Assembly: GCF_001931755.2 (NCBI RefSeq) | Contig: NZ_CP015510.2 | Coordinates: forward strand, 930,001-994,000 | DNA length: 64,000 bases | Source: Wolbachia endosymbiont of Folsomia candida | Lineage (GTDB): Bacteria > Pseudomonadota > Alphaproteobacteria > Rickettsiales > Anaplasmataceae | Direction of reading: 5' to 3' | Part shown: piece by piece, positions 28,312-36,515 of the stretch | How the letters are laid out: the number at the start of each line of letters is the position of its first letter | Position numbering within the stretch: the first letter of the stretch is position 1 | Position numbers and translations under genes: made by a program | Notes under the pieces: generated by a model | What the model was told of the DNA's origin: nothing | Database searches by the model: none | The model's input: only the letters and a program-made list of their open reading frames with translations

Positions 28312-28782
28312 TTACAAATTAAAACTTATCCCAAACTCTAGCCCATGGTCATGTTCTCTTAATTCTTTCAACAGACTGTAGCCAGCAAAAACATTTGTTC
28401 TTGAAGAGAGTGGAAGGTTAATACCAGAACTTATTTTATATGAGAAACCATATTCTAGACCACCACTAGCATTTCGACCTATATTAGAACCTATACCAGC
28501 ACTAATATATGGAGTGATATCTGTGTTTGTAAACTCATAACGATAATGTAAATTTACTAAAATTCCTCCTTGCAGTTTTTGTTCAATTAAATCTTCAGCT
28601 GAAAGCATAGGCTCAACTGAAATCTTTATGCTGTCTGTGTAGTGATAACCTATAGCATAACTAACATTGCCAGCGCTATATAATGAGGAAGTGTAGATTT
28701 TGTCTCTAATAAAATCAACTCCAAAACATGGTGCTGCAAAAGAAACAGTAGATAATACAGCTAAAGCAAGTAATTTTTTCAT
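28312..28782 (-). CDS. Small outer-membrane beta-barrel surface protein
   Basis: 156 residues from the ATG at 28782, chosen because it follows AGAGGGTAAAATA and begins a clean signal peptide (MKKLLALAVLSTVSFAAPCF). The mature part has alternating strands and ends with a Phe/Leu terminus (FGISFNL) as expected for a barrel. Strands such as VSYAIGYHYTDSIKISVEPM line up with the dead copy next door. It is shorter than the major Wolbachia surface protein and probably an eight-strand barrel. Leader sequences of the two paralogues are nearly the same, so they arose by tandem duplication. Confidence 0.8.
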   Translation of the reverse strand: MKKLLALAVLSTVSFAAPCFGVDFIRDKIYTSSLYSAGNVSYAIGYHYTDSIKISVEPMLSAEDLIEQKLQGGILVNLHYRYEFTNTDITPYISAGIGSNIGRNASGGLEYGFSYKISSGINLPLSSRTNVFAGYSLLKELREHDHGLEFGISFNL

Positions 28783-28964
28783 TATTTTACCCTCTAAATA
28801 TTTATATGCATATATACACATATAAATATTAAAAATAACATAATTATATGATACAACTGAATTACTTTATTTTCTTTTTTTCGGTTGAAAGAGATATCTT
28901 TTTCTTTATATTTTTTATAAATTGCCTTATTTTGAAATCTACCATTTAAGTAGCGCGCATGAAA

Positions 28965-28990
28965 ATAAGTAGCCTAAAATTAGGTTACTT
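28965..28990 (-). terminator. Terminator of ankyrin gene A
   Basis: AAGTAGCCTAA / TTAGGTTACTT hairpin just past the stop. A near copy lies at 30251-30277 after the neighbouring ankyrin gene. Confidence 0.6.
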
Positions 28991-28997
28991 GTATATA

Positions 28998-30230
28998 TTA
29001 TACTTTCACTAATGCTGGTTTTGCTTCTGCAGATGTAGGTTCACTAAGCTCAGAAGGAATTTCCTTAAGTCCATGATAGACTGCAAACCCACCTACAAGT
29101 GCTCCAATTCCAGCAATTATAAGAAACCAAGGATTTACTAATGCTCCAGTAGAAATACCAACTGCTAGAAATGACATACTAACAATACCCATCCCAATAG
29201 CTGTATATTTTGGATTAATTGTGTTATTTTTTGTTTGGCTTGAATTTTTAATCTTATTGCCAGTTTTAATCAAATATCCATGCTTATTTTCCGCTTGAGT
29301 TTCTTGACTACTAGAACCTGTGCTTAGTTTATGATTTTGGTTTTGTTCTTCATCATTAACAGTTGCATCACTACTTGATTTTCTATCTGCTCTTATCGAT
29401 GTTATCTGTGATTCTATTCGCAATTTTTTTTCCTCTAAATCTTTAATTGTTTTTTCTAGGTCAGATTTTTCACTTTTATCCATGCGTTGAAGATTTCTTT
29501 GGATTTTGTCCTTTAACTTTTTTATTTTATTTGGAATGATGTTTTTAGGTGTAGCTTCTTCAAGGTTTTTTATGTCGTCTTTTATATCTGGCTTTGTATA
29601 TAAAATTGATATCGCATCTTCATCGCCTAACATGAAAGCAATGTGTAAGGCTGTGTTGCCTATATATACGGGATTACCTTCTGAATCAAAAATTCTTTCT
29701 TCTTCATACACTCCATCATAGAAAGGTGAAAAGCGTAATTTATTTTTTGGAAGTTCGTCCTCAAAAATCACCTCTTCTCCGCTATTATAATCAAAATATG
29801 TGTAATGCCACTCAAGTTTACCATGATTTTTAAGAGTTTTATATTCTGCTATTATTTCTTTACCATTATGTAAAAATATAGAACCTCCCTTTCCACCAAT
29901 TTTTGGCTGTCTTATGCAAAACTGTTCTTTGTTTTGGGTATTTATATCAATATCTTTATGTTGCGTGAGTAGTGTAAGCATTTCTTTTAACGATGATAAT
30001 GGCTTATCATCGAAAGTATTGCCAGTGCTAATATTATATTCATTGCTAGCACGCACATAACCAATTGCATTAACAACACAGATCAAAGGTGTATTACCAT
30101 CCATGTCAAACTCATTAACATCTGCGAATTGCAAGGCTTGTTTAAAATCTTCTAAGGCTTGTTTTGAGTTTTCGCTAGCACTATCAATGCTATCAAATAG
30201 TTTTTTTGTTTCTTCTCGGTTATATGGCAT
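28998..30230 (-). CDS. Ankyrin-type protein A with C-terminal membrane cassette
   Basis: 410 residues. Two recognisable ankyrin units (GNTPLICVVNAIGY near residue 43 and GNTALHIAFMLGDEDAISIL near 190) are separated by a strand-rich segment that is not ankyrin. After them come a Lys/Glu-rich coiled coil, a Ser/Gln-rich linker and two membrane segments (AIGMGIVSMSFLAVGISTGA, PWFLIIAGIGALVGGFAVYHG). The last 30 residues (KEIPSELSEP...AKPALVKV) are almost identical in protein and DNA to those of the next gene upstream. No signal peptide. Confidence 0.75.
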   Translation of the reverse strand: MPYNREETKKLFDSIDSASENSKQALEDFKQALQFADVNEFDMDGNTPLICVVNAIGYVRASNEYNISTGNTFDDKPLSSLKEMLTLLTQHKDIDINTQNKEQFCIRQPKIGGKGGSIFLHNGKEIIAEYKTLKNHGKLEWHYTYFDYNSGEEVIFEDELPKNKLRFSPFYDGVYEEERIFDSEGNPVYIGNTALHIAFMLGDEDAISILYTKPDIKDDIKNLEEATPKNIIPNKIKKLKDKIQRNLQRMDKSEKSDLEKTIKDLEEKKLRIESQITSIRADRKSSSDATVNDEEQNQNHKLSTGSSSQETQAENKHGYLIKTGNKIKNSSQTKNNTINPKYTAIGMGIVSMSFLAVGISTGALVNPWFLIIAGIGALVGGFAVYHGLKEIPSELSEPTSAEAKPALVKV

Positions 30231-30250
30231 ATATCCATCTCCTACATGAA

Positions 30251-30277
30251 AATAAGTAGCCCAAAAATTAGGCTACT
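30251..30277 (-). terminator. Terminator of ankyrin gene B
   Basis: AAGTAGCC(C)AA / TTAGGCTACTT hairpin, a near copy of the one after gene A, so the duplicated unit includes the 3' flank. Confidence 0.6.
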
Positions 30278-30286
30278 TGCTATATA

Positions 30287-31492
30287 TTATACTTCCACTA
30301 ATGCTGGTTTTGCTTCTGTAGATATAGGTTCACTAAGCTCAGAAGGAATTTCCTTACATCCATGATAGACTGCAAGACCAAAACCAATTAATCCTAAACC
30401 ACCTATAACTCCAGCAGTAACTATTCCTGTAACAGTACAAGCTGGAGAAGTAAATACTACTGCTGCTGTCACAGCAATGAGAAATAATGTCACCATAATG
30501 GTAGCAAAGCCAAATCCGAATGCTTGAGCTTGCTGAATACTCTTAATTATATCTTTATTTTCTTTTTTGGCTGCTTCTGTTGGTCTAAGTACTAAATTGC
30601 CAAGAATTTTAGCAGTATTTCCATTCTCTTTACAGTCATTTAAAATTTTATTAGCAGTTTTGGAATTTCTTGTTAAAACAGCCCAGAATAACTTATTTGG
30701 TATATAAGTTTCTAAACACACCGTCATACCATCCAACCAACTATTTTGAGCACGTTTTTTAGCTAAATCTAAAGGCGTTGCACCACTGTTATCTTGTGCA
30801 TAAGAATCTAACCCTTCTTCTAGTAGAATTTGTGCTGCAACAATATTATTCCCTTTGGCAGCCAAATGTAATAGGCTCTGACCATCATCATTTTGTATAT
30901 GAATATCTGCTTGATTTCTTCGTAGAAGTTGCACTATATTTCTATGACCATTTTCAATAGCAATAATTAAAGGTGTATCTCCTATACCATTTTTTACATC
31001 AACTTCTGCCACTTCTTTTAGTAGAAATTCTACTGTTTCTGTATTACCACTTTGAGCAGCAAAGTGTAAAAGAGTATCACCAGACAAATTCTGTCTTTTG
31101 ATTACGTTCTTACTCATTTGCTGAGTGTAGTATTCTTTATGCTGATTTCTGAATAAGGTATTTGCTGCAAACGCTCGTAAATTTTCTAGACTTGCTCCTA
31201 CCTTTACAATGTCTGCTCCTGCGTCTATTAAAGCTTTCATGGTATTAGTATAGCCACTAGAAGCAGCTACCTGTAAGAGGCTGAAAAATTCTTCCTTCCT
31301 AGAGCCTTCTAAGAAGCCAAAATCTTTAGGAAAATTGAAGTTTTTATCAAACTTCGCTTCTTCCCATATAGCATATGTTTTAGGATCTTCTTTTTGTAAT
31401 ATCTGTTTTAGATTATCAATTACATTGGAACCACTTAAATTTGAAAGTTTATCTAATTTTTTTAATATTTGTTTTAGCTTGTTTTCATTCAT
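30287..31492 (-). CDS. Ankyrin-repeat protein B with C-terminal membrane cassette
   Basis: 401 residues with five ankyrin repeats (LLQVAASSGYTNTMKALIDA, DTLLHFAAQSGNTETVEFLL, DTPLIIAIENGHRNIVQLLR, QSLLHLAAKGNNIVAAQILL, ATPLDLAKKRA). A linker and two membrane segments follow (FGFATIMVTLFLIAVTAAVV and VIGGLGLIGFGLAVYHG), then the shared tail (KEIPSELSEP...AKPALVEV). A ribosome-binding site (GGAGAAAAATAT) precedes the ATG. Gene A follows 56 bases after its stop. The pair shares the tail and the terminator but hardly any of the body, which suggests the tail is a transferable cassette or kept alike by gene conversion. Confidence 0.85.
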   Translation of the reverse strand: MNENKLKQILKKLDKLSNLSGSNVIDNLKQILQKEDPKTYAIWEEAKFDKNFNFPKDFGFLEGSRKEEFFSLLQVAASSGYTNTMKALIDAGADIVKVGASLENLRAFAANTLFRNQHKEYYTQQMSKNVIKRQNLSGDTLLHFAAQSGNTETVEFLLKEVAEVDVKNGIGDTPLIIAIENGHRNIVQLLRRNQADIHIQNDDGQSLLHLAAKGNNIVAAQILLEEGLDSYAQDNSGATPLDLAKKRAQNSWLDGMTVCLETYIPNKLFWAVLTRNSKTANKILNDCKENGNTAKILGNLVLRPTEAAKKENKDIIKSIQQAQAFGFGFATIMVTLFLIAVTAAVVFTSPACTVTGIVTAGVIGGLGLIGFGLAVYHGCKEIPSELSEPISTEAKPALVEV

Positions 31493-31572
31493 ATATTTTT
31501 CTCCTATTTAAAATATATAGTATAATTATTACATATTTTAGTGAAAAAATCAAGCTTATCTTAAAATATTAG

Positions 31573-32667
31573 CTACACATTAAACCTAAAGTGCATTATG
31601 TCTCCATCCTTAACGACGTATTCTCTGCCTTCAAATCTCATTTTGCCTGCATCCTTGCAAGCTGCTTCACTTCCATATTTTATATAGTCTGCAAAACCGA
31701 TAGTTTCTGCTTTTATAAAGCCTTTTTCAAAGTCAGTGTGAATAACACCTGCTGCTTTGTCAGCTGTTGATCCTATTTTCACTGGCCATGCGCGCGCTTC
31801 TTTTGGACCTACAGTAAAAAAAGTTATCATGTTTAGCACTTCATACATAATACGCGCTACTCCCTCAAGTCCTGACTCTTGCAAGCCAAATTCTGATAAA
31901 AAACTCTGTTTTTCCTCTTCATTCTCGAGATTTGCAATATCCTCCTCGAGCTTTGCTGAAATACAATAAAATTTGCTTTGATTTTCCTCTGCCATTTTTT
32001 TTACTTTTTTAGATAGCTCATTGCCAGTTATAACATTCGTATCATCAACATTGCAGACGTACATCACAGGCTTTGTTGTTAGCAGTTGAAGCAATTTCAT
32101 TTCTTCTGTGTCCACGTTTTTTAAGCTTCTTGCAGGTTTACCAGATTTTAGCACAGTCAGCACCTCTTGCATCAAATCAAGCTGCTTCTTTAGCTCTTTA
32201 TCGCCTTGCTTTGCTTTTTTTTCCATCTGAGGAAGCCTTTTTTCTATGCTATCAATATCAGCTATAATTAACTCCATTTCAACCACTTCAGCATCTGAGA
32301 TTGGATTTATTTGATTGTGCACATGAGTGATATCATCATCAACAAAACACCGAAGCAAGTGAACAATAGCGTCAACTTCTCTAATGTGGCTCAAAAATTT
32401 ATTACCAAGGCCTTCTCCTTTACTTGCACCTTTCACAAGACCTGCAATATCAACAATTTCTAGTTGATTGTAGATTGACTTCTCTGATCCAGCAATTGCC
32501 GCAATCTGCTTTAAGCGTGAGTCTTTTATTGCCACTTTACCCACATTTGGCTCTATTGTGCAGAAAGGGTAGTTTGCAGCTTCAGCAGCACTTGACTCTG
32601 TAAGCGCGTTAAATAAAGTTGATTTTCCGATATTTGGCAACCCAACTATACCACAGTTAAAACTCAT
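31573..32667 (-). CDS. ychF: Redox-regulated ATPase/GTPase YchF
   Basis: 364 residues, the usual size of YchF/OLA1. The P-loop is GLPNIGKST near residue 8, switch II is [20 protein letters not shown], and the base-recognition motif is NVDD in place of NKxD, as expected for a protein that prefers ATP. A coiled-coil region and a C-terminal TGS domain ([15 protein letters not shown]) follow. YchF binds ribosomes and is nearly universal; its exact role is unsettled. It is divergent from the OTU gene. Confidence 0.95.
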   Translation of the reverse strand: MSFNCGIVGLPNIGKSTLFNALTESSAAEAANYPFCTIEPNVGKVAIKDSRLKQIAAIAGSEKSIYNQLEIVDIAGLVKGASKGEGLGNKFLSHIREVDAIVHLLRCFVDDDITHVHNQINPISDAEVVEMELIIADIDSIEKRLPQMEKKAKQGDKELKKQLDLMQEVLTVLKSGKPARSLKNVDTEEMKLLQLLTTKPVMYVCNVDDTNVITGNELSKKVKKMAEENQSKFYCISAKLEEDIANLENEEEKQSFLSEFGLQESGLEGVARIMYEVLNMITFFTVGPKEARAWPVKIGSTADKAAGVIHTDFEKGFIKAETIGFADYIKYGSEAACKDAGKMRFEGREYVVKDGDIMHFRFNV

Positions 32668-32811
32668 ATTTGCTATGTAAAGCTACAACTATTACATAAT
32701 TTAAAAGTTTTTGCTATGTTTAGTTGCATATACTATATTTAACTTATTAACTATTTCTAAATATGTTTATTGCAACAATAGTATGTAACTTTATATTGTG
32801 AGGCAAAATTT

Positions 32812-33861
32812 ATGACTGAGAACAATAATACTTATCCTAATTATTTTTATAAGGGCACTTCACCTGGCGATGGAAGTTGTTTTTTTGATTCATTTGGGCA
32901 AGGTCTAGAGAAGCAGAAGGGAATAAAAGTGACTGTAGAGCAGTTGCGGAAAGATTGCCAAGAATTTGCACAAATGAATCCGCCAAAATGGTTTGCACCA
33001 GCTATTTTCAATAAGCCCAATCAGCATGGTCAACCTCTGTGTCACGATGTGGATTCTTATATAGCATCTATTCTGAATAATAATGAATGGGGTGATCCTG
33101 AAGTTGAAGGTAGAGTACTTTGCCAAAAATATAAAGTAAAATTGCATCTCATTGAGGAGCAATCCTGCTATATGCATTTGCTTGTAGAAGCACAAAAAGA
33201 AATAAATGGAGAATTGCCGAGTGGTACAAATAACTTGAGTGAGGTGGTTCTGTCAGCAATAAACCACTCCTATACTGGAAACCAATCTGATTCTAAAGAA
33301 GAACTTGTTGAAAGATTAAACGAAATTATTTCTCAAGGATATGATCCTGAAATATCACAAGAAGCATCTGAATTATTAAACAGAATGGAAGATTTTGGAG
33401 AAACCACAATCCATAATCTTATTAGCTTTTCAGGTAGCTTATCGCTAGATAACCTAGACTATAATGATCAAAATACCATACATATAATAAATGATGGTAT
33501 GAGTCATTTTGAACCACTACTTGATAAAAATAGAGATTTAATAGAACAGCTACAAAAAGAGCAAATACAAGAACAAAACGATCATTTGGTTGCAAGAAGG
33601 ATACAAGAAAAAGACGATTGTTTATTAGCAAAAGAGCTTCAGGTGGATGAGATTTTGGAGCATTGTGGGAGGAAAAAAGATGATCCTATAAGAGAAGAAG
33701 TTCAAAATATACTTGATGGGTTATTAGTAAAAAACCCCAATAAGGGAATTGTTGACGTTATAAGGCAGTGTATTGATTTGGTAAAGCAACACATATTAAA
33801 ACCAAAGAGTGTTATGAAAGAGCCAAGTTCTACATCAAAAATACCTAGTCAATTGCTCTAG
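32812..33861 (+). CDS. OTU-type cysteine protease (deubiquitinase-like), intact
   Basis: 349 residues, no signal peptide. The catalytic Cys motif is PGDGSCFFDSF (Cys23) and the likely catalytic His is in SAINHSYTG (His152), a typical OTU spacing. OTU enzymes remove ubiquitin; bacteria lack ubiquitin, so a host-directed effector is the natural reading. Residues about 254-280 hold two closely spaced helices, NDHLVARRIQEKDD and CLLAKELQVDE, with the L-A-x-x-L pattern of MIU-type ubiquitin-binding helices. A basic helical tail follows. A second OTU gene starts 158 bases downstream but is interrupted. The promoter region and 3' hairpin of the two are similar, so they are tandem duplicates. Confidence 0.85.
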   Translation: MTENNNTYPNYFYKGTSPGDGSCFFDSFGQGLEKQKGIKVTVEQLRKDCQEFAQMNPPKWFAPAIFNKPNQHGQPLCHDVDSYIASILNNNEWGDPEVEGRVLCQKYKVKLHLIEEQSCYMHLLVEAQKEINGELPSGTNNLSEVVLSAINHSYTGNQSDSKEELVERLNEIISQGYDPEISQEASELLNRMEDFGETTIHNLISFSGSLSLDNLDYNDQNTIHIINDGMSHFEPLLDKNRDLIEQLQKEQIQEQNDHLVARRIQEKDDCLLAKELQVDEILEHCGRKKDDPIREEVQNILDGLLVKNPNKGIVDVIRQCIDLVKQHILKPKSVMKEPSSTSKIPSQLL

Positions 33862-33865
33862 ATTT

Positions 33866-33889
33866 TAGCCCTATATATTTTATAGGGCG
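33866..33889 (+). terminator. Terminator of the intact OTU gene
   Basis: GCCCTATA / TATAGGGC hairpin just after the stop codon. The hairpin and the following GTCTTGCAAAAATAC resemble the 3' flank of the separated OTU C-terminal half near 15.6 kb. Confidence 0.65.
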
Positions 33890-34019
33890 TCTTGCAAAAA
33901 TACTAATATTTTATAGAATTTGCATAATTTAAAAATTTTTGCTATACTTAATTAATTAACTATTAGTTAATACTCTTATTAAACAATGATAAGTAGCTTA
34001 TATATACAAGGTAAATGTT

Positions 34020-34458
34020 ATGGATCTGAAAAACTTACAAAAAATCAAAGCGAAAACAATTAATGGTGAAGGGGATTTTAAATTAAAAACTATTTTGATG
34101 AAAATCTTCAAGACTTTAAGTCGGTTGTTTGATGGCAGACAAGATGTTTCTGAAAAAGAAATAGTGAATAGAGCAGAAGCAGAAAGTAGAAGATTAGGGT
34201 TAGAGTACGATTGGAGTAAGGTTTTTGGCAATCAAGTAGTTACAACACTTAACACTGTGGGAGATGGAAATTGCTTGCTCCATTCTGTCTTTGGCAATAA
34301 TGGTTCTGGTGCATATAAAACTGACAAAGCTCAAGAAATGAGGCAAGAGTGGTGTGAATTTTTAGGTCAGTTTAAATCGTTAAACGACTCGGAAATGCCA
34401 AAAGCTCTTAAGGAAAGATTGTCGTTAATATTTTACGATGCATTTCCAGGAGCAGAAT
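34020..34458 (+). pseudogene. N-terminal half of a second OTU protein, cut by an IS end
   Basis: The native frame runs from the ATG at 34020 to the IS boundary at 34458 (146 residues); the open frame then reads 22 codons into the IS and stops at 34526. It carries the catalytic Cys motif VGDGNCLLHSVFG (Cys85), preceded by about 75 residues of helical sequence not present in the intact paralogue. The final 9 bases, GAGCAGAAT, occur again at the edge of the orphan C-terminal half (16307-16315, other strand). Joined there the coding frame continues ...FPGAE-SEFNTSALYN... to give 368 residues. Alone this half lacks the catalytic His. Confidence 0.88.
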
Positions 34459-35551
34459 GGCTTTGTTGCATAGCACATTATACAGTAGGCAAGCTACAAA
34501 AATTCATGCAACCATTTCAAATGTAGCCATACCTATATCAGTAAATTTATTCAGCAAATAGCACTTGAGTAGCAGTTCCTTCTCACGATTAACCTCAGAT
34601 TTATTCCTAAAACTAAACCCAAATATTTGCTTTAATCGCGAAAAGAATGCTTCTATGTAGGATCTTTTTCCATATCCTACCTCCTTTTTCCATTGCTTTA
34701 TTTTCTCTATTGTATCTCCATCAAACGATCTTATTAACCTAACTGCAGTATTTCTTTGGGCCATATAATCCAAATTCTGATGCTCTACTGCATCAATTTT
34801 TGGTGGTATTTTCGTTTTTATTCTAAGCTTGTAGCATTGCTGATAAATCATGGCTCTGTCATATGCACCATCTGCATATAACGTTTCTATTTTACCATAA
34901 TCATTTTTCATCAGCTTACTAGCTGCCCAGTGGTCAGGATAATATAGTTCAGTGTATTTTAAATCCATAACTTTTTTGCTGCTTATATCTAACATTACAT
35001 GCATTTTTCTTGCTTGTTCTCTCCCTCTGTATTGTCTCACTTCATTATTTTTTTTGTTATGGCCAGCAGTAGTGTTATAGATGCCAATACCAGTGCTATC
35101 TATAGCAATTTCAATATTTTCCATATTATTTTTATCAACCCTGTTGTCATTAATCTTAATATTCAGTTTTTTAAATCTTCTTGAGGCCTGTGAATAGCTG
35201 ATGACTTGTAGGCTTTTTCCTATTTGCTCGAGGTATCCTTTTATAAATCCTACCGTTTGCCTCAGGCCAATCCTAAATAGATAAGTTATTATATGAACTA
35301 AAATCACAACTTTATCGGTGTAAATATTATTGCCACCTGCTACTTTTGGTCTATTTTCGTGCCAATTTTCAATGGCGTCGTTGATGTAATGAAAAATATT
35401 TCCCCTTTCTTGAAGAAATTTGTTATATTCACTTTGGTTACTGACTTTCATTTTGACTGGCATATTTTTCCTTTGGCGGTTAAATGGCCATTTTATAATG
35501 AATTTAGTCAGTAACTTCCAGCTTTTTTCTCCCTAGCTATGCAACAAAGCC
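34459..35551 (-). mobile_element. IS5-family (IS903-like) insertion sequence
   Basis: 1093 bases with perfect 16-base inverted ends GGCTTTGTTGCATAGC. The first ten bases equal those known for IS903, a group that makes 9-base target duplications. The left flank is GAGCAGAAT (in the OTU gene), the right flank ACCGTAACG, so the flanks do not match each other. The partner of the left flank is at 16307-16315, which marks a rearrangement through the IS ends. Confidence 0.85.
34504..35463 (-). CDS. IS5-family transposase
   Basis: 319 residues, frame intact. DDE residues are visible as IEIAIDSTGIGIYN, TLYADGAYDRAMI and SYIEAFFSRLKQIFG. The N-terminal half has the basic, Arg/Lys-rich helices usual in the family. 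The gene fills the element apart from short ends. Confidence 0.9.
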   Translation of the reverse strand: MPVKMKVSNQSEYNKFLQERGNIFHYINDAIENWHENRPKVAGGNNIYTDKVVILVHIITYLFRIGLRQTVGFIKGYLEQIGKSLQVISYSQASRRFKKLNIKINDNRVDKNNMENIEIAIDSTGIGIYNTTAGHNKKNNEVRQYRGREQARKMHVMLDISSKKVMDLKYTELYYPDHWAASKLMKNDYGKIETLYADGAYDRAMIYQQCYKLRIKTKIPPKIDAVEHQNLDYMAQRNTAVRLIRSFDGDTIEKIKQWKKEVGYGKRSYIEAFFSRLKQIFGFSFRNKSEVNREKELLLKCYLLNKFTDIGMATFEMVA

Positions 35552-35555
35552 ACCG

Positions 35556-35645
35556 TAACGCGGTGGCTACCTTTTACAAATCACAATCTGTCGTTAATCC
35601 AAGCAACTTTAATAGCTCTCTTTGAGTATCACACACTTTGAAAGT
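35556..35645 (-). other. Hairpin and short 3' gene remnant right of the IS
   Basis: A stem GCCACCG / CGGTGGC lies directly at the IS edge, like the one after iscX at 36.17 kb. Next to it a minus-strand frame ends CDTQRELLKLLGLTTDCDL followed by a stop; the DNA also resembles the 3' end of iscX. It is a leftover of some gene tail. Nothing else is seen up to 35796. Confidence 0.3.
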
Positions 35646-35796
35646 TCATCAAATAACCATATTCAAATCAGTTTTATTAAAATATTTATTTTCTATTAAT
35701 ACGTGATATTATTGCTAATAACAGATATCGCATTCAATTGCACATTGAATAATATGGTTTATAATTTAATTATATTATTAATTAGCGAAGTAAAAT

Positions 35797-36162
35797 ATGA
35801 AATTTATTAAAAAATGTAGCAACTTATTTAATCTTATCGCTACTCTCTTTAAGTCAGCTATGCCTTGGCGTAGAGGTGAATATAATGTTCAATTATCAGA
35901 ACAAAGATCGCAAACTAGCGGTGACGAAATATCACAAACTAGTAGTAACAAAGTGGGTCTATCAAGTTACATAATAACATTAGATCATTTAGCTAGTGCA
36001 AGTAATCAAAGTGCAGGTCAGAAACACACAGCACTTGGTAACCCCCAAGAAAGTACTAATAGGAGTGCAATATATCCGCCAAGATGTAGTACATCATGGG
36101 GAGAGGCAGTCAATGAAGAAAGAACGGAAGTTAATGAACTAGGACGATATACTGATTTATAA
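35797..36162 (+). CDS. Small protein of unknown function
   Basis: 121 residues. The start MKFIKKCSNLFNLIATLFKS is basic then mildly hydrophobic, but is not a convincing signal peptide because no cleavage site follows. The rest is hydrophilic and rich in Ser, Gln and Asn with a small repeat (SQTSGDEIS, SQTSSNKVG). I do not recognise it. It is followed by the hairpin at 36166-36188 shared with the convergent iscX gene. Confidence 0.5.
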   Translation: MKFIKKCSNLFNLIATLFKSAMPWRRGEYNVQLSEQRSQTSGDEISQTSSNKVGLSSYIITLDHLASASNQSAGQKHTALGNPQESTNRSAIYPPRCSTSWGEAVNEERTEVNELGRYTDL

Positions 36163-36167
36163 AATAA

Positions 36168-36189
36168 AAGCCACAGCAACGCGGTGGCT
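36168..36189. terminator. Bidirectional hairpin between the small gene and iscX
   Basis: GCCAC(A)GC / GC(G)GTGGC stem with short loop, A-rich before and T-rich after on both strands; it lies between two convergent genes. Confidence 0.55.
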
Positions 36190-36193
36190 ACTT

Positions 36194-36388
36194 TTACAAC
36201 CTTTCATCAATCCAAGCTGCTTGAATAGCTTCAAGTATTCTTTCGTTACAGCGATTTTCATCGTCGTTAAAATCCTCTAAACTCAAAACCTTTTTTTTAA
36301 GTTCAGTAAACCTGATGCTCATTATATCCTCATTAGGAAATTTTTCTTCCAGTGCTTCTGCGATGTCTTCTATATCAAGCCATTTCAT
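36194..36388 (-). CDS. iscX: IscX family Fe-S cluster assembly protein
   Basis: 64 residues from the ATG at 36388 (MKWLDIEDIAEALEEKFPNE). The longer frame reaching 36457 is rejected because it would run through the tRNA-Leu gene. Family hallmarks are the start K-W-x-D, IRFTELKKKVLSLEDF, NERILEAIQAAWIDE and the many acidic residues that bind IscS and iron. IscX is usually 66 residues and tunes the cysteine desulfurase of the ISC system. The isc operon itself is not in this window, so the gene stands apart, next to tRNA-Leu. Confidence 0.9.
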   Translation of the reverse strand: MKWLDIEDIAEALEEKFPNEDIMSIRFTELKKKVLSLEDFNDDENRCNERILEAIQAAWIDERL

Positions 36389-36419
36389 ACTTTTCTGTAC
36401 GTTTATTTCAAAATTAAGT

Positions 36420-36506
36420 TGGTGCCCATGGGGAGACTTGAACTCCCAAGGTCGCAAAACCCACGGATTTTAAGTCCGCTGCGTCTACCGATTCCGCCAC
36501 ACGGGC
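36420..36506 (-). tRNA. tRNA-Leu (UAA)
   Basis: On the minus strand a full cloverleaf: acceptor GCCCGTG pairs with CATGGGC, anticodon loop CTTAAAA (anticodon TAA), a variable arm of class II type, T-arm GGGAGTTCAAGTCTCCC, then discriminator A and an encoded CCA. 87 bases including CCA. Confidence 0.95.
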
Positions 36507-36515
36507 TTTTTTTAT

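Noticed and set aside
32905..33195. Antisense and shadow frames over the OTU, coiled-coil, SF2 and ankyrin genes
   Set aside because: They lie within strong coding frames, show the biased composition of complementary AT-rich coding DNA, and have no recognisable domain or ribosome-binding site.
32812..33861. Cytoplasmic-incompatibility type (CidB/CinB) gene
   Set aside because: It has an OTU fold with Cys and His motifs but is only 349 residues, has no partner CifA-like gene upstream and no PD-(D/E)XK modules.
36389..36457. Longer N-terminus for the iscX gene
   Set aside because: It would read through the tRNA-Leu gene; the ATG at 36388 gives the family's normal start.
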